Assembly (NCBI GenBank): GCA_023420085.1
Contig: JAEZWQ010000004.1
Span: 1 to 44,417, forward strand
DNA: 44,417 nucleotides
Source: Bacillota bacterium
Lineage (GTDB): Bacteria; Bacillota; Clostridia; Lachnospirales; Lachnospiraceae
Reading direction: 5' to 3'
This document shows positions 33,264 through 41,397 of this stretch, one piece after another. Every line of letters begins with the position of its first letter. Within the stretch, counting starts at the first letter, position 1. The notes beneath the pieces are model-generated. The model had not been told where the DNA came from. It saw only the letters and a list, made by a program, of their open reading frames with translations, and ran no database searches. The translations under genes and the position numbers were made by a program.

Positions 33264-35258
33264 ATGATTGCTAAAGTTATTGTTTCGATTAATGCAAGAC
33301 AAATCGATAAAGAATTTGATTATCTTATACCGGATGAATTATTAAGAGATCTCCATATAGGTGATATGGTTAAATTTCCTTTTGGTAGTAGTAATAAACT
33401 TAAAACAGGATATGTAATAGATATTGTGGAAAAGAGTAATTATTCTTATACATTAAAATATCTCCATTCTATTATTGATAATGGAATTAATACTTCATCA
33501 AAGTCAATAAAGATAGCTAAGTTTATTCATGATAATTATGGATCAACTATGATACAAGCTCTTAAAGTAGTAATACCTATCAAGAAAAAAATAAAATCAA
33601 GAAATAATCTAATAGTTGATAATGAAATACCAAGTAACAAAAAAGATATAGAGTTAGTAGAAGAGCAAAAAAATATTATTAATAATATTACAAGTGATAT
33701 AAATAGAGGCATTGCTAATAGGTATTTGATTCATGGAGTAACAGGTAGTGGAAAGACACAAATATTTATTGAGTTGGCTAAAGATGTTGTTAAACAAGGT
33801 AAGAAGGTAATTGTTTTAATTCCAGAGATTTCTCTTACATATCAGATGGTAAGAAGATTTTTAGATAATTTTGGAGATAGAATTGGGATTATACATTCAA
33901 AATTGAGTGCCGGTGAGAGGTATCAGCAGATAGAAAGAGCGCAAAATAATGAAATTGACATAATGATTGGTCCTAGATCAGCACTTTTTACACCATTTAA
34001 TGATATTGGTTGCATAATAATAGATGAAGAACATGAATCTTCATATAAAAGTGAAATGACACCTAGGTACGATACAAGAGAAGTCGCAGAATATATGTCA
34101 AAGGAGTTTAGTATTCCGCTGGTTTTAGCGTCTGCTACGCCTAGTATAGAAACATATTATAAGTGTGAAAAAAAAGACTATAAGTTGTTTACCATAAATT
34201 CAAGGATAGGAACACATTTACCTGAGATATCTATTATCGATATGAGGGAAGAAGTTAAAAATGGGAACTACAATATATTTTCACAGGAACTATTAAATAA
34301 TATAAATAAAGCGTTGAATAATAATGAGCAGGTAATGTTATTTGTAAATAGGCGTGGTTATTCAAACTATATAAGTTGTCTAAGCTGTGGAAATGTTATA
34401 CAGTGTGAACACTGTGATGTATCCTATACTTATCATAGTGACCAAAATGTTTTAAGATGTCATTATTGTGGAGATGTGAAAAATGCTCCTAATAAATGTC
34501 CAAACTGTGGCTCTATACATTTGGATAAATATGGTTATGGAACACAAAAAGTAGAAGAAGAACTTAATAGGATTTTTCCCGATTATAAAACTATTAGAAT
34601 GGATCAAGATACCACAAGTAAAAAGGCTTCATATGAGAAAATATTATCTAAATTTCATAGACATGAGGCAGATATTTTAGTGGGTACTCAGATGATAATT
34701 AAGGGGCATGATTTTCCTGAAGTTGCCTTAGTTGGGATATTAAATATAGATAGTATTATAAATATAAGCTCATATAAGTCTTCAGAAAAGGCTTTTCAGT
34801 CAATAGTACAAGCATCGGGAAGAGCTGGTAGAAGAAATAAAAGAGGAAAGGCAATAATACAAACTTACCAACCAGAAAATTATGTAATTACGTGTGCTGC
34901 AAACAATGATTACAAAGGATTTTATGATTTAGAGATGTCTTATAGAAGTATAATGTCTTATCCACCAATTAAAAATTTATTAAAAATAACTATATCTTCA
35001 TATAGATTTGATATTCTAGATATTATAACTAATAAGTTAAAAAATTATATTGTTGCATTAAAAAAAGAGGGTATGACAATTTTGGGCCCAAGCAATGAGA
35101 GAATTTTTAAGTTAAATGATAGATATAGAAAGAGCATCCATATAAAAGGGGATGATAGAGTGATTAAATATTTTATTAAAGTTTGTGATTATATAATTAA
35201 AAATGATGAAGAGTTTAAAATTTGTCAAATTACATATGAAATAAATGCAGATAGCTAA
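33264..35258 (+). CDS. priA: Primosomal protein N' (PriA helicase)
   Basis: Superfamily 2 DNA helicase that restarts stalled replication forks, 664 aa, somewhat shorter than the usual 730-800. The N-terminal 3'-DNA-binding domain (1-100) contains KEFDYLIPDEL. Walker A GVTGSGKTQ is near 158-166, the DEEH box near 254, and the helicase motif VNRRGYSNYISC near 363. The zinc-binding region has CLSCGNVIQCEHC and CHYCG...CPNCG. The C-terminal part carries the GRAGRRNKRG motif VI. It is tightly linked to the Mur-ligase-like gene, with no strong ribosome-binding site, suggesting translational coupling. Confidence 0.96.
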   Translation: MIAKVIVSINARQIDKEFDYLIPDELLRDLHIGDMVKFPFGSSNKLKTGYVIDIVEKSNYSYTLKYLHSIIDNGINTSSKSIKIAKFIHDNYGSTMIQALKVVIPIKKKIKSRNNLIVDNEIPSNKKDIELVEEQKNIINNITSDINRGIANRYLIHGVTGSGKTQIFIELAKDVVKQGKKVIVLIPEISLTYQMVRRFLDNFGDRIGIIHSKLSAGERYQQIERAQNNEIDIMIGPRSALFTPFNDIGCIIIDEEHESSYKSEMTPRYDTREVAEYMSKEFSIPLVLASATPSIETYYKCEKKDYKLFTINSRIGTHLPEISIIDMREEVKNGNYNIFSQELLNNINKALNNNEQVMLFVNRRGYSNYISCLSCGNVIQCEHCDVSYTYHSDQNVLRCHYCGDVKNAPNKCPNCGSIHLDKYGYGTQKVEEELNRIFPDYKTIRMDQDTTSKKASYEKILSKFHRHEADILVGTQMIIKGHDFPEVALVGILNIDSIINISSYKSSEKAFQSIVQASGRAGRRNKRGKAIIQTYQPENYVITCAANNDYKGFYDLEMSYRSIMSYPPIKNLLKITISSYRFDILDIITNKLKNYIVALKKEGMTILGPSNERIFKLNDRYRKSIHIKGDDRVIKYFIKVCDYIIKNDEEFKICQITYEINADS

Positions 35259-35296
35259 ATTTATGTTATAATTTAAATATATAATAGGAGGGGAAA

Positions 35297-35440
35297 ATGA
35301 AAAAGAAAAAATTAATAAAAAGAATTTTAAAGTCACTTATAGGTATATTTGTTATAAGAATGATACTAGATAGTTCGATTTTAATTAAAGAAATAAAAAA
35401 TGATGCCACAGATAAATTAGATGAATTAAAACAAAATTAG
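35297..35440 (+). CDS. Small hypothetical protein, 47 aa
   Basis: A short frame starting MKKKKLIKRILKSLIGIFVI and continuing RMILDSSILIKEIKND, ending in a charged tail. It has a basic N-terminus, one weak hydrophobic segment (about 12-26) and an amphipathic C-terminus. A strong AGGAGG lies 8 bases upstream and an extended -10 element TGTTATAAT at 35264-35272. I do not recognise a family. The good translation start argues that it is real; it might be a small membrane-associated peptide. Confidence 0.6.
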   Translation: MKKKKLIKRILKSLIGIFVIRMILDSSILIKEIKNDATDKLDELKQN

Positions 35441-35620
35441 TAATTATTGATAGGAATTATTTTTCAACTGATTTTCTTTGATAGTCATTCTATCTTATAT
35501 TAAACAACAGCATGTTCCATAGTGAAGATTATAGAATAAATATGCTAATATTTTATACAGATGTGGATGCATAAATTGTTATAAAATATAAATGTAGAGG
35601 TACAAAATTTATAGAAAAAT

Positions 35621-35656
35621 AGAACGCTCTGTTTATAATAGAGCATTCTATTTTTT
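35621..35656 (+). terminator. Terminator after the small 47-aa gene region
   Basis: AGAACGCTCT (35621-35630) and AGAGCATTCT (35640-35649) form a 10-base stem with one mismatch and are followed by ATTTTTTAA. It lies about 180 bases after the small gene, and the 35441-35620 stretch between shows no coding signal. Confidence 0.7.
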
Positions 35657-35677
35657 AATAAATTTATTGGAGGGGGA

Positions 35678-35881
35678 ATGTTAAAACAAATTTTGCAGTT
35701 CAAAGGCACTTGGCGCAGTTATCAACAACGCGTTCTTGATAACTATGAGCGTCATAGCCAAGATCGTAAAATTCATATTGTTGCAGCACCTGGTTCAGGA
35801 AAAACGACGTTAGGAATTGAATTAATAAAAAGAATCGATCACACGATGTTGTATTCTATAAGAGAAGTTATTCCAATATAG
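35678..35881 (+). pseudogene. Truncated DEAD/DEAH-box helicase, N-terminal fragment
   Basis: A 67-codon frame behind a strong GGAGGGGG reads FKGTWRSYQQRVLDNYERHS and then KIHIVAAPGSGKTTLGIELI, the start of a superfamily 2 helicase with the Q-like region and Walker A (APGSGKTT). It stops after MLYSIREVIPI, where a full protein would continue for hundreds of residues. Its composition is clearly richer in GC than the neighbours (GGCGCAG, CGCGTTC), hinting at acquisition from elsewhere. No Walker B or later motifs exist, so it is not a working helicase. Confidence 0.8.
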
Positions 35882-35898
35882 AATAACCTCAAATATAA

Positions 35899-36312
35899 AA
35901 TACAAATTATCAAGCCTACCTACGATTGTTAAAACTAAATAAATGGATCAGAAATATCAAGCCTACCTTTTACTTTTTTTGTTGTGAACAACACACAGAA
36001 ATCCAATATTTAAGAAAAACAGCATGTATAAGTTGTGAACTAATAAAAAATGTTACAGGGCTTGACGCACACTATCAAAAAGATAAAGGACAGCGAAAGG
36101 AATGTCTGTGTTTGGAAAGTGTCGATATAGGAGCGTATAATACTTGTGGCAATGGTTGTACTTATTGTTATGCAGATAGAGGGGTGAATATTATGAGTGA
36201 GTACGATTTAAATAGTCCGATTTTGTGCGATAAAATATATAACGATGATGTTATAAAAGAAAGGGTTAATAGAAGAATTATAAATGGTCAATTAACTCTT
36301 AAAGGATTTTAA
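35899..36312 (+). pseudogene. Truncated DUF1848 protein, C-terminal fragment
   Basis: An open frame without a proper start (a TTG at 35926 has no ribosome-binding site) encodes the C-terminal part of a DUF1848 family protein: CCEQHTEIQYLRKTACISC, then KDKGQRKECLCLESVDIGAY, then NTCGNGCTYCYADRGVN. The cysteine pattern CxxxCxYCYA is typical of this family's iron-sulfur-like motif. Full proteins are about 300 aa; roughly the first half is missing. It follows the helicase fragment directly, and a 13-base direct repeat lies at the junction. It ends 3 bases before the MFS gene. Confidence 0.75.
35909..35968 (+). repeat. 13-base direct repeat at the helicase/DUF1848 junction
   Basis: ATCAAGCCTACCT occurs at 35909-35921 and 35956-35968, 47 bases apart start to start, between the two truncated genes. 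It may mark a deletion or recombination scar. Confidence 0.7.
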
Positions 36313-36315
36313 AAA

Positions 36316-37533
36316 ATGAAAAATAAGATTAACTATCAAATAAATGGAGATGCTGTAAAATTCATTTTGAGCCAAGGCATTTCAGTGTTAGGTTCTTCAG
36401 TCGTGAATTTTAGTATAATATGGTACTTGGTATTAAAAACCTCATCGTCATATATTCTGACTATAACTATACTTTGCACATATATTCCGCAAGCTTTGAT
36501 AGCATTTGGGATGAGTCATATAGGGGATAGATACAATAAAAAGGTTTTAATAATTATCGGTGATATTATTACCGCTTTTGTGACGTTATTATTATATATA
36601 ATGATTAACGAAGGGTATGATTCTCTCACATATATTTATAGCACATGTGTTTTACGTTCTTTTGGAGCGGGCATACAGTTACCGATGGTTAATTCTTTTT
36701 TACCAAATATTTGTGATAATAATGAATTAAAAAAAGTGAATAGCTTAAATTCAACAGTGAATTCTTTGATACAGTTAGTTTCTCCCGGAATAGGAGGCGT
36801 TATATTAGCTACATTTGGATTTAAGGGTAGTCTGCTCATTGATGTTTTGACTGCTGTTATATCTATTTTAATTTTAAGCAAGATAAAGTATAAAATATTA
36901 CAAGAAAATAATACTCGTGATAAAATATTTAATCCAAAGGATATTTATGATGTTTGGAAGTATATTAAGAAAAGTACAATATTAAATCGACTTATAATGT
37001 TCTGCATTTTATTCAATTTTTTCGTGTCAATACCTGCATTTTTTACACCAATTTTGGTTAGCCAAGTATATGTTGGTTCTATAATGAAACTAACTTTAAA
37101 TGAGACAATATGGTCGGTAGGTACTCTTGTTGGAGGGGTGTTGCTTTTTTTTGCGAAAAACAATACCATTAAAAAATACGCTATTACTATAAAAGAAGCT
37201 GTAGTTGTGTTTGGATTCTCAATATTTCTTTTGGGTGTGGTGTCTAATTTTATAATATATTTAATAATTTTGTTTGTTTCAGGTGTTGCGATGACACTAT
37301 ATTCCACTCTTAATAATATTATCATTCAAAGCGTAACTTCTGAAAAATATATTGGGAGAGTATTTTCCATAATTCAAACAATAATTAGTGTTGCGACACC
37401 ACTTGGTATAATAATACTGGGAATGCTAGCGGAGTATACGGGAATAAGATTTTTTATGTCAGTATCTGGAATTTTTATAATAATAGGCGTGTTATTTAGT
37501 AAAATTGGGAATAACCAAGAAAATATATATTAG
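36316..37533 (+). CDS. MFS transporter (drug-efflux type)
   Basis: A 405-aa protein with about 12 hydrophobic segments. The MFS motif between helices 2 and 3 is visible as HIGDRYNKKVLIIIGDII near 70, and PGIGGVILATFGFKGSLLID near 150 is typical of the MefA/EntS-like group (MFS_3). Such proteins export macrolides, siderophores or similar small molecules; the substrate here is unknown. The start lacks a strong site; AAAGGA inside the end of the DUF1848 remnant may serve. It lies in a patch of truncated genes and ends at a strong terminator, so it is likely accessory DNA. Confidence 0.85.
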   Translation: MKNKINYQINGDAVKFILSQGISVLGSSVVNFSIIWYLVLKTSSSYILTITILCTYIPQALIAFGMSHIGDRYNKKVLIIIGDIITAFVTLLLYIMINEGYDSLTYIYSTCVLRSFGAGIQLPMVNSFLPNICDNNELKKVNSLNSTVNSLIQLVSPGIGGVILATFGFKGSLLIDVLTAVISILILSKIKYKILQENNTRDKIFNPKDIYDVWKYIKKSTILNRLIMFCILFNFFVSIPAFFTPILVSQVYVGSIMKLTLNETIWSVGTLVGGVLLFFAKNNTIKKYAITIKEAVVVFGFSIFLLGVVSNFIIYLIILFVSGVAMTLYSTLNNIIIQSVTSEKYIGRVFSIIQTIISVATPLGIIILGMLAEYTGIRFFMSVSGIFIIIGVLFSKIGNNQENIY

Positions 37534-37536
37534 CGA

Positions 37537-37582
37537 AAGAAATGCTAAGTATTTAGATGAGTACTTAGCATTTCTTATTTTA
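37537..37582 (+). terminator. Terminator of the MFS gene
   Basis: A perfect 15-bp stem (37537-37551 with 37562-37576) with a 10-base loop, followed by ATTTT. Confidence 0.9.
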
Positions 37583-37607
37583 AAAAATATAGAAGGAGGG
37601 AATTACA

Positions 37608-37691
37608 GTGAAAGAATTAGAAAAAGCGATGGAACAATTGGAAAGAGGATAAAAAATTAACATATCTAAAATTGTTAGAGAATTAAAATGA
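37608..37691 (+). pseudogene. Short broken ORF with in-frame stop
   Basis: AGAAGGAGGG lies before a GTG at 37608. The frame reads MKELEKAMEQLERG, then a TAA stop at 37650-37652, then KINISKIVRELK and TGA. The two halves join sensibly as a short charged helix followed by a helix-turn-helix-like segment (NISKIVREL), as in the start of some recombinases or transposon regulators. It looks like a remnant of a gene whose remainder is gone; the family is not identified. Confidence 0.45.
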
Positions 37692-37803
37692 TATCTTGAA
37701 TAATTTAACATTTTGTATTTATATAGTGAACTTCAGCCATGATCTGCTTTTTCTTTGACTTAAAAATAATCCATAAGGAAGATTATGATTAGGTATTAAT
37801 AAT

Positions 37804-37897
37804 AAAGGTGCTGTAAATTATTAAAATGTACTTACTACCATTCGTTAGATTTTTGTTGTGACCTTGGGTAGTCTAAGTACATAATTACAGCACCTTT
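37804..37897. repeat. 94-base imperfect inverted repeat
   Basis: AAAGGTGCTGTAA (37804-37816) matches TTACAGCACCTTT (37885-37897) perfectly, and inner arms TGTACTTA-CTACC (37827-37839) and GGTAG-TC-TAAGTACA (37867-37881) also pair with a 2-base bulge. It lies between the accessory patch and the convergent flavoprotein gene. It could be a bidirectional terminator or a small MITE-like element with 13-base terminal inverted repeats. Only one copy is seen in the window. Confidence 0.7.
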
Positions 37898-37925
37898 TAT
37901 ATATAGATTTAAATATAAAATTGTA

Positions 37926-38858
37926 TTATTCTACTAATTTTTTAACATAGTTATATGCACTTATTGCAGCAATTGCTCCATCGTTGGCAGCTGTTGCAAC
38001 CTGTCTAATATTTTTGTGTCTTATATCTCCTGCAGCATAAACCCCATCTATATTAGTTTTCATACTTTCATCTGTAAGGATATAACCCTTAATTAATTGA
38101 AGTTGACCATTTAGTATAATAGTATTAGGAGATGATCCAATGTAAATAAATATACATGTTTTTGCAAATTTAAACTCTTTCTTAGAATTATCTTTTTCAT
38201 TTTTTAATATTACACGTTGTAAAAATTTCCCATCGCCATATAGCTTATGTATTCTTGAATTAAGATGTAGTTCAAATTTTTTATTATCAATTATTTGAGA
38301 TTTGAATTCATCTATACCAGTAAGATCATCTTCAAAGTGAACTAAGTGAACTTTAGAGGCAAAATTTGATATAAATAGAGCTTCTTTTAAAGCACCGTCT
38401 GAACCACCAACAACAAATACTTCGCAGTTCTTAAAATTTTTAACATCATCTATAGCGGTATAGCTTATTCCATGATGTAAATACTCAACTTCTTCAAATA
38501 ATCCTAATTTATTAGGAGTAGTTCCATTGGCTACAATTACAGATTTTGTTTTATATGAAGATTTATTTGTAGTAATTAACTTTATTTTTTCATTAAAATC
38601 AACAGATGTAACAGTCTCTAATTTTAAATCGACCTTATATTGCATAACCTGTTTAAGAAGTCTTACATAGTAGTCTTTTCCAGTTTCTTCACTGAAAACA
38701 CCGGGAAAGTGTGTGATTAATGAAACCTTACCTATAACTCCTCCACGACCCTCTGACTCAAGAACGGCAACCTTCATTCCTCTTGAAGCTGCATATATAG
38801 ATGCTGTTAAACCAGCTACACCACCACCAATAATCACTAAATCGTACATAATTATCAT
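37926..38858 (-). CDS. Thioredoxin-reductase-like flavoprotein lacking the CxxC
   Basis: A 310-aa FAD/NAD(P)H protein with the TrxB fold: FAD motif IIGGGVAGLTAS near 9, NADPH motif VFVVGGSDGALKEA near 148 and the second FAD motif GVYAAGDIRHKNIRQVATAA near 272. At the place of the redox-active CATC of TrxB the protein reads HGISYTAIDD, with no cysteines, so it cannot reduce thioredoxin by the usual route. It may be a ferredoxin/flavodoxin-NADP reductase-like or other oxidoreductase. Start choice is open: ATG at 38858 abuts a hairpin, and ATG at 38849 (MYDLVIIGGG) has GGATGA just upstream. Single-gene minus-strand unit, divergent from nth. Confidence 0.88.
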   Translation of the reverse strand: MIIMYDLVIIGGGVAGLTASIYAASRGMKVAVLESEGRGGVIGKVSLITHFPGVFSEETGKDYYVRLLKQVMQYKVDLKLETVTSVDFNEKIKLITTNKSSYKTKSVIVANGTTPNKLGLFEEVEYLHHGISYTAIDDVKNFKNCEVFVVGGSDGALKEALFISNFASKVHLVHFEDDLTGIDEFKSQIIDNKKFELHLNSRIHKLYGDGKFLQRVILKNEKDNSKKEFKFAKTCIFIYIGSSPNTIILNGQLQLIKGYILTDESMKTNIDGVYAAGDIRHKNIRQVATAANDGAIAAISAYNYVKKLVE

Positions 38859-38881
38859 CCAATAAAGATATTGGCCCCTTT
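38859..38881 (-). promoter_or_regulatory. Hairpin between ribosome-binding site and start of the flavoprotein gene
   Basis: On the minus strand AAAGGGG (38875-38881) is followed at once by CCAATA-N4-TATTGG (38859-38874), which ends directly at the ATG of 38858. A 6-bp stem with a 4-base loop could bring the distant site close to the start codon or control its access. Confidence 0.4.
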
Positions 38882-38898
38882 CTAATCTATTTTTATTT

Positions 38899-38923
38899 AG
38901 TATAGTCTTATTGATTTAATAAG
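38899..38923 (-). promoter_or_regulatory. Possible promoter and dyad of the flavoprotein gene
   Basis: TATACT on the minus strand (38899-38904) may be a -10 box; no convincing -35 is seen. CTTATT-N5-AATAAG (38907-38923) is a dyad just upstream of it that could be an operator. Confidence 0.35.
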
Positions 38924-38939
38924 TCTAGTGTTATTATGA

Positions 38940-38968
38940 TTGACCTTATATATGTTAGGTGTTAAAAT
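38940..38968 (+). promoter_or_regulatory. Promoter of the nth operon
   Basis: TTGACC (38940-38945), 17-base spacer and TAAAAT (38963-38968), 33 bases before the nth ATG. Confidence 0.7.
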
Positions 38969-39000
38969 ATTTGCTAAAGTAATGATAATATTGGAGTGTT

Positions 39001-39663
39001 ATGACAAAGTTATGTACAGATAAAAGATACGTCAACAGTATTTTAAATAAACTAGATGAAAACTATGGTACAGAATATGTATGTTATTTAAACTATACAA
39101 AACCATATGAGTTATTGATTGCAGTAATATTATCAGCCCAATGCTTTGATTCTAGAGTTAATATGGTTACTAAAGACTTATTTGTAAAATATCCAAGCCT
39201 AGATGCCTTTGCAAGTGCGAGTGTAAATGAATTAGAAAAAGATATACATTCAATAGGATTTTACAGAAATAAGGCAAAAAATATTATAGAATGTTGTAAG
39301 CGCCTTATATCAGAGTATAATTATAAGTTACCTAATAAGATGGAAGATCTAATAACTTTGGCAGGGGTAGGACGAAAGACGGCCAATGTAATTTTAGGAA
39401 ATATCTATAATATTCCAAGTATAGTCGTAGATACCCACGTAAAGAGAATTTCTAATTTATTAGGATTTACTCTAAATAGTGATCCTGTTAAGATTGAAAG
39501 AGATTTAGAAAAAGTCTTACCTAAAGAGCACTGGATTTTATATAATATTCAAATTATTAGACTTGGAAGAGAAATTTGTATCGCAAGAAGACCTAAGTGT
39601 GATCAATGCTTTTTAAATGGAATTTGCATATACTCAAAGGAGAGAAAAAATGAAAAAAAATAA
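39001..39663 (+). CDS. nth: Endonuclease III
   Basis: DNA glycosylase/AP lyase for oxidised pyrimidines, 220 aa. The helix-hairpin-helix LAGVGRKTANVILGN near 120 holds the catalytic lysine, IVVDTHVKRISN near 140 the catalytic aspartate, and the C-terminal [4Fe-4S] ligands follow the C-x6-C-x2-C-x5-C pattern (CIARRPKCDQCFLNGIC). GGAG precedes the ATG. First gene of a plus-strand operon; its 3' end overlaps the next small gene by 14 bases. Confidence 0.97.
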   Translation: MTKLCTDKRYVNSILNKLDENYGTEYVCYLNYTKPYELLIAVILSAQCFDSRVNMVTKDLFVKYPSLDAFASASVNELEKDIHSIGFYRNKAKNIIECCKRLISEYNYKLPNKMEDLITLAGVGRKTANVILGNIYNIPSIVVDTHVKRISNLLGFTLNSDPVKIERDLEKVLPKEHWILYNIQIIRLGREICIARRPKCDQCFLNGICIYSKERKNEKK

Positions 39664-39745
39664 TAAACGAAGGATAGTGGCGGCAATAATTGCTATAATT
39701 TTAGTTATTGCTATGGTAGTACCTATGGTATTATCGCTTTTATAG
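39650..39745 (+). CDS. Single-span membrane peptide, 31 aa
   Basis: The frame reads MKKNNKRRIVAAIIAIILVI and ends AMVVPMVLSLL: a basic start followed by one long hydrophobic helix. AAGGAGAG is well placed before the ATG. It overlaps the nth 3' end and lies 12 bases before the Lrp-type gene, so it is inside the operon. It resembles short single-helix membrane proteins common in Bacillota (DUF4044-like in shape), but the family match is not certain. Confidence 0.65.
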   Translation: MKKNNKRRIVAAIIAIILVIAMVVPMVLSLL

Positions 39746-39757
39746 AATTGGAGTAGT

Positions 39758-40240
39758 ATGGAAAAAGAAATATTAAAAATGCTTGAATCCAATTCTAAGC
39801 TTTCATATAAAGATATAGCAGATGCTTTAAATATAGATGAAGCATTAGTAATAAATAAGATATGTGAACTTGAAGAAAAAAAGGTCATTTGTGGATATAC
39901 AACCCTAGTTGACTGGGATAAAACATTAAATGAAGTTACAACAGCTTTAATAGAAGTTAAGGTTACACCTCAAAGAGGTGAAGGTTTTGATAAGATTGCT
40001 AGAAGAATATATAATTATGATGAAGTTTCATCAATATATCTTATGAGTGGTGGATTTGACTTTACTGTAATAATAACAGGAAGATCAATGAAGGAAGTTG
40101 CTAGATTTGTTTCTGAAAAGCTAGCACCAATGGAGCATGTTCAAAGCACAGCTACTCATTTTGTACTTAAAAAATATAAAGAATTTGGTATTGTAATGGA
40201 AAAACTAAGTAAAAGTGAAAGATTACCGGTGAGTTTCTAA
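39758..40240 (+). CDS. Lrp/AsnC-family transcriptional regulator
   Basis: A 160-aa feast/famine regulator: N-terminal helix-turn-helix (SNSKLSYKDIADALNIDEAL) and C-terminal RAM ligand-binding domain (about 65-145) with VSSIYLMSGGFDFTVIITG. These proteins bind amino acids and control amino-acid metabolism. GGAG precedes the ATG. Its stop overlaps the start of the aminotransferase gene (TAATG), so it probably controls, or responds to the substrate of, that enzyme (inference). Confidence 0.92.
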   Translation: MEKEILKMLESNSKLSYKDIADALNIDEALVINKICELEEKKVICGYTTLVDWDKTLNEVTTALIEVKVTPQRGEGFDKIARRIYNYDEVSSIYLMSGGFDFTVIITGRSMKEVARFVSEKLAPMEHVQSTATHFVLKKYKEFGIVMEKLSKSERLPVSF

Positions 40241-41397
40241 TGAAAGAATTATCAAAAGTTGTTGAAAGTATAAGACCATCTGGGATAAGGAAATTCTTTG
40301 ATATTGTATTAGAGATGAAAGATGCTATTTCTCTTGGAGTTGGTGAGCCTGATTTTGATACACCTTGGCCAATAAGGGAAGAAGGCATATATTCACTAGA
40401 GAGAGGAAAAACATTTTATTCTTCAAATGCAGGGCTTATTGAGTTAAGAAAAGAAATTAGCAAATATACGGACAAATTAATTGGTGTAAAATATGATCCT
40501 GAAAAAGAAGTAATTGTTACTGTAGGTGGAAGCGAAGGTATTGATATTGCTGTAAGAACACTTATAAATAGTGGAGATGAAGTGATAATACCAAAACCGT
40601 GTTTTGTATGCTATGAACCAATATGTCAGATGGCTGGTGCTACAATTAAATCAATTGAATTAAAAGAAAAAGATGAATTTAAATTAACACCCGAATTATT
40701 AAAAAAGGCTATAACAAAACAAACTAAGTTACTTTTTTTATCGTTTCCAAATAATCCAACGGGTGCAGTTATGACATATGATGAATTAAAACCTATAGCT
40801 GATATTTGTATTGAAAATGATATTTATGTTATTAGCGATGAAATTTATGCAGAATTAAGTTATGGTAATAAACATGCTTCAATTTCTCAATTACCTGGTA
40901 TGAGGGAAAGAACTATTATAATTAATGGTTTCTCAAAAGCATATGCAATGACAGGATGGAGACTCGGTTATACGCTTGCACCAGAAAATATAACAGAAAA
41001 TATGCTAAAAATTCATCAATATGCTATTATGTGTGCTCCTACTAATTCACAATATGCAGCTGTTGTTGCATTAAAAGAATGTTATAATGATGTGAAAAAA
41101 ATGAGTAGAGAGTATAATATCAGAAGACAATATCTATTGAATAGGTTTAAGAAAATGGGGATTGAATGTTTTAATGCATTAGGAGCTTTTTATTTATTCC
41201 CATCAATAAAAAAATTTAATATGTCAAGTGAAGAGTTTGCAACTAAATTATTATATAGTAAAAAAATTGCAGTTATACCGGGAGGTGCCTTTGGAGAATG
41301 TGGAGAAGGCTATATAAGGATATCATATGCTTATTCACTAGAAGATTTAAAAATAGCAATGGATAGAATTGAAGAATTTATAGAGGAGCTGAAATGA
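40240..41397 (+). CDS. Class I/II PLP-dependent aminotransferase
   Basis: A 385-aa fold-type I aminotransferase. Visible motifs are GVGEPDFDTPWPI near 34, FPNNPTGAVMTYDEL near 165 with the substrate/PLP asparagine, YVISDEIYAELSYG near 190, and the PLP lysine in NGFSKAYAMTGWRLGY near 228. FGECGEGYIRISYA near the end holds the carboxylate-binding arginine. It resembles the aspartate/aromatic/alanine aminotransferases of group I-gamma; the exact substrate cannot be fixed. Cotranscribed with the Lrp regulator before it and with trmL, which overlaps it by four bases. Confidence 0.92.
   Translation: MKELSKVVESIRPSGIRKFFDIVLEMKDAISLGVGEPDFDTPWPIREEGIYSLERGKTFYSSNAGLIELRKEISKYTDKLIGVKYDPEKEVIVTVGGSEGIDIAVRTLINSGDEVIIPKPCFVCYEPICQMAGATIKSIELKEKDEFKLTPELLKKAITKQTKLLFLSFPNNPTGAVMTYDELKPIADICIENDIYVISDEIYAELSYGNKHASISQLPGMRERTIIINGFSKAYAMTGWRLGYTLAPENITENMLKIHQYAIMCAPTNSQYAAVVALKECYNDVKKMSREYNIRRQYLLNRFKKMGIECFNALGAFYLFPSIKKFNMSSEEFATKLLYSKKIAVIPGGAFGECGEGYIRISYAYSLEDLKIAMDRIEEFIEELK

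Noticed and set aside
37926..38858. Calling the flavoprotein thioredoxin reductase (trxB)
   Set aside because: The redox-active CxxC is absent, so the specific name would be misleading.
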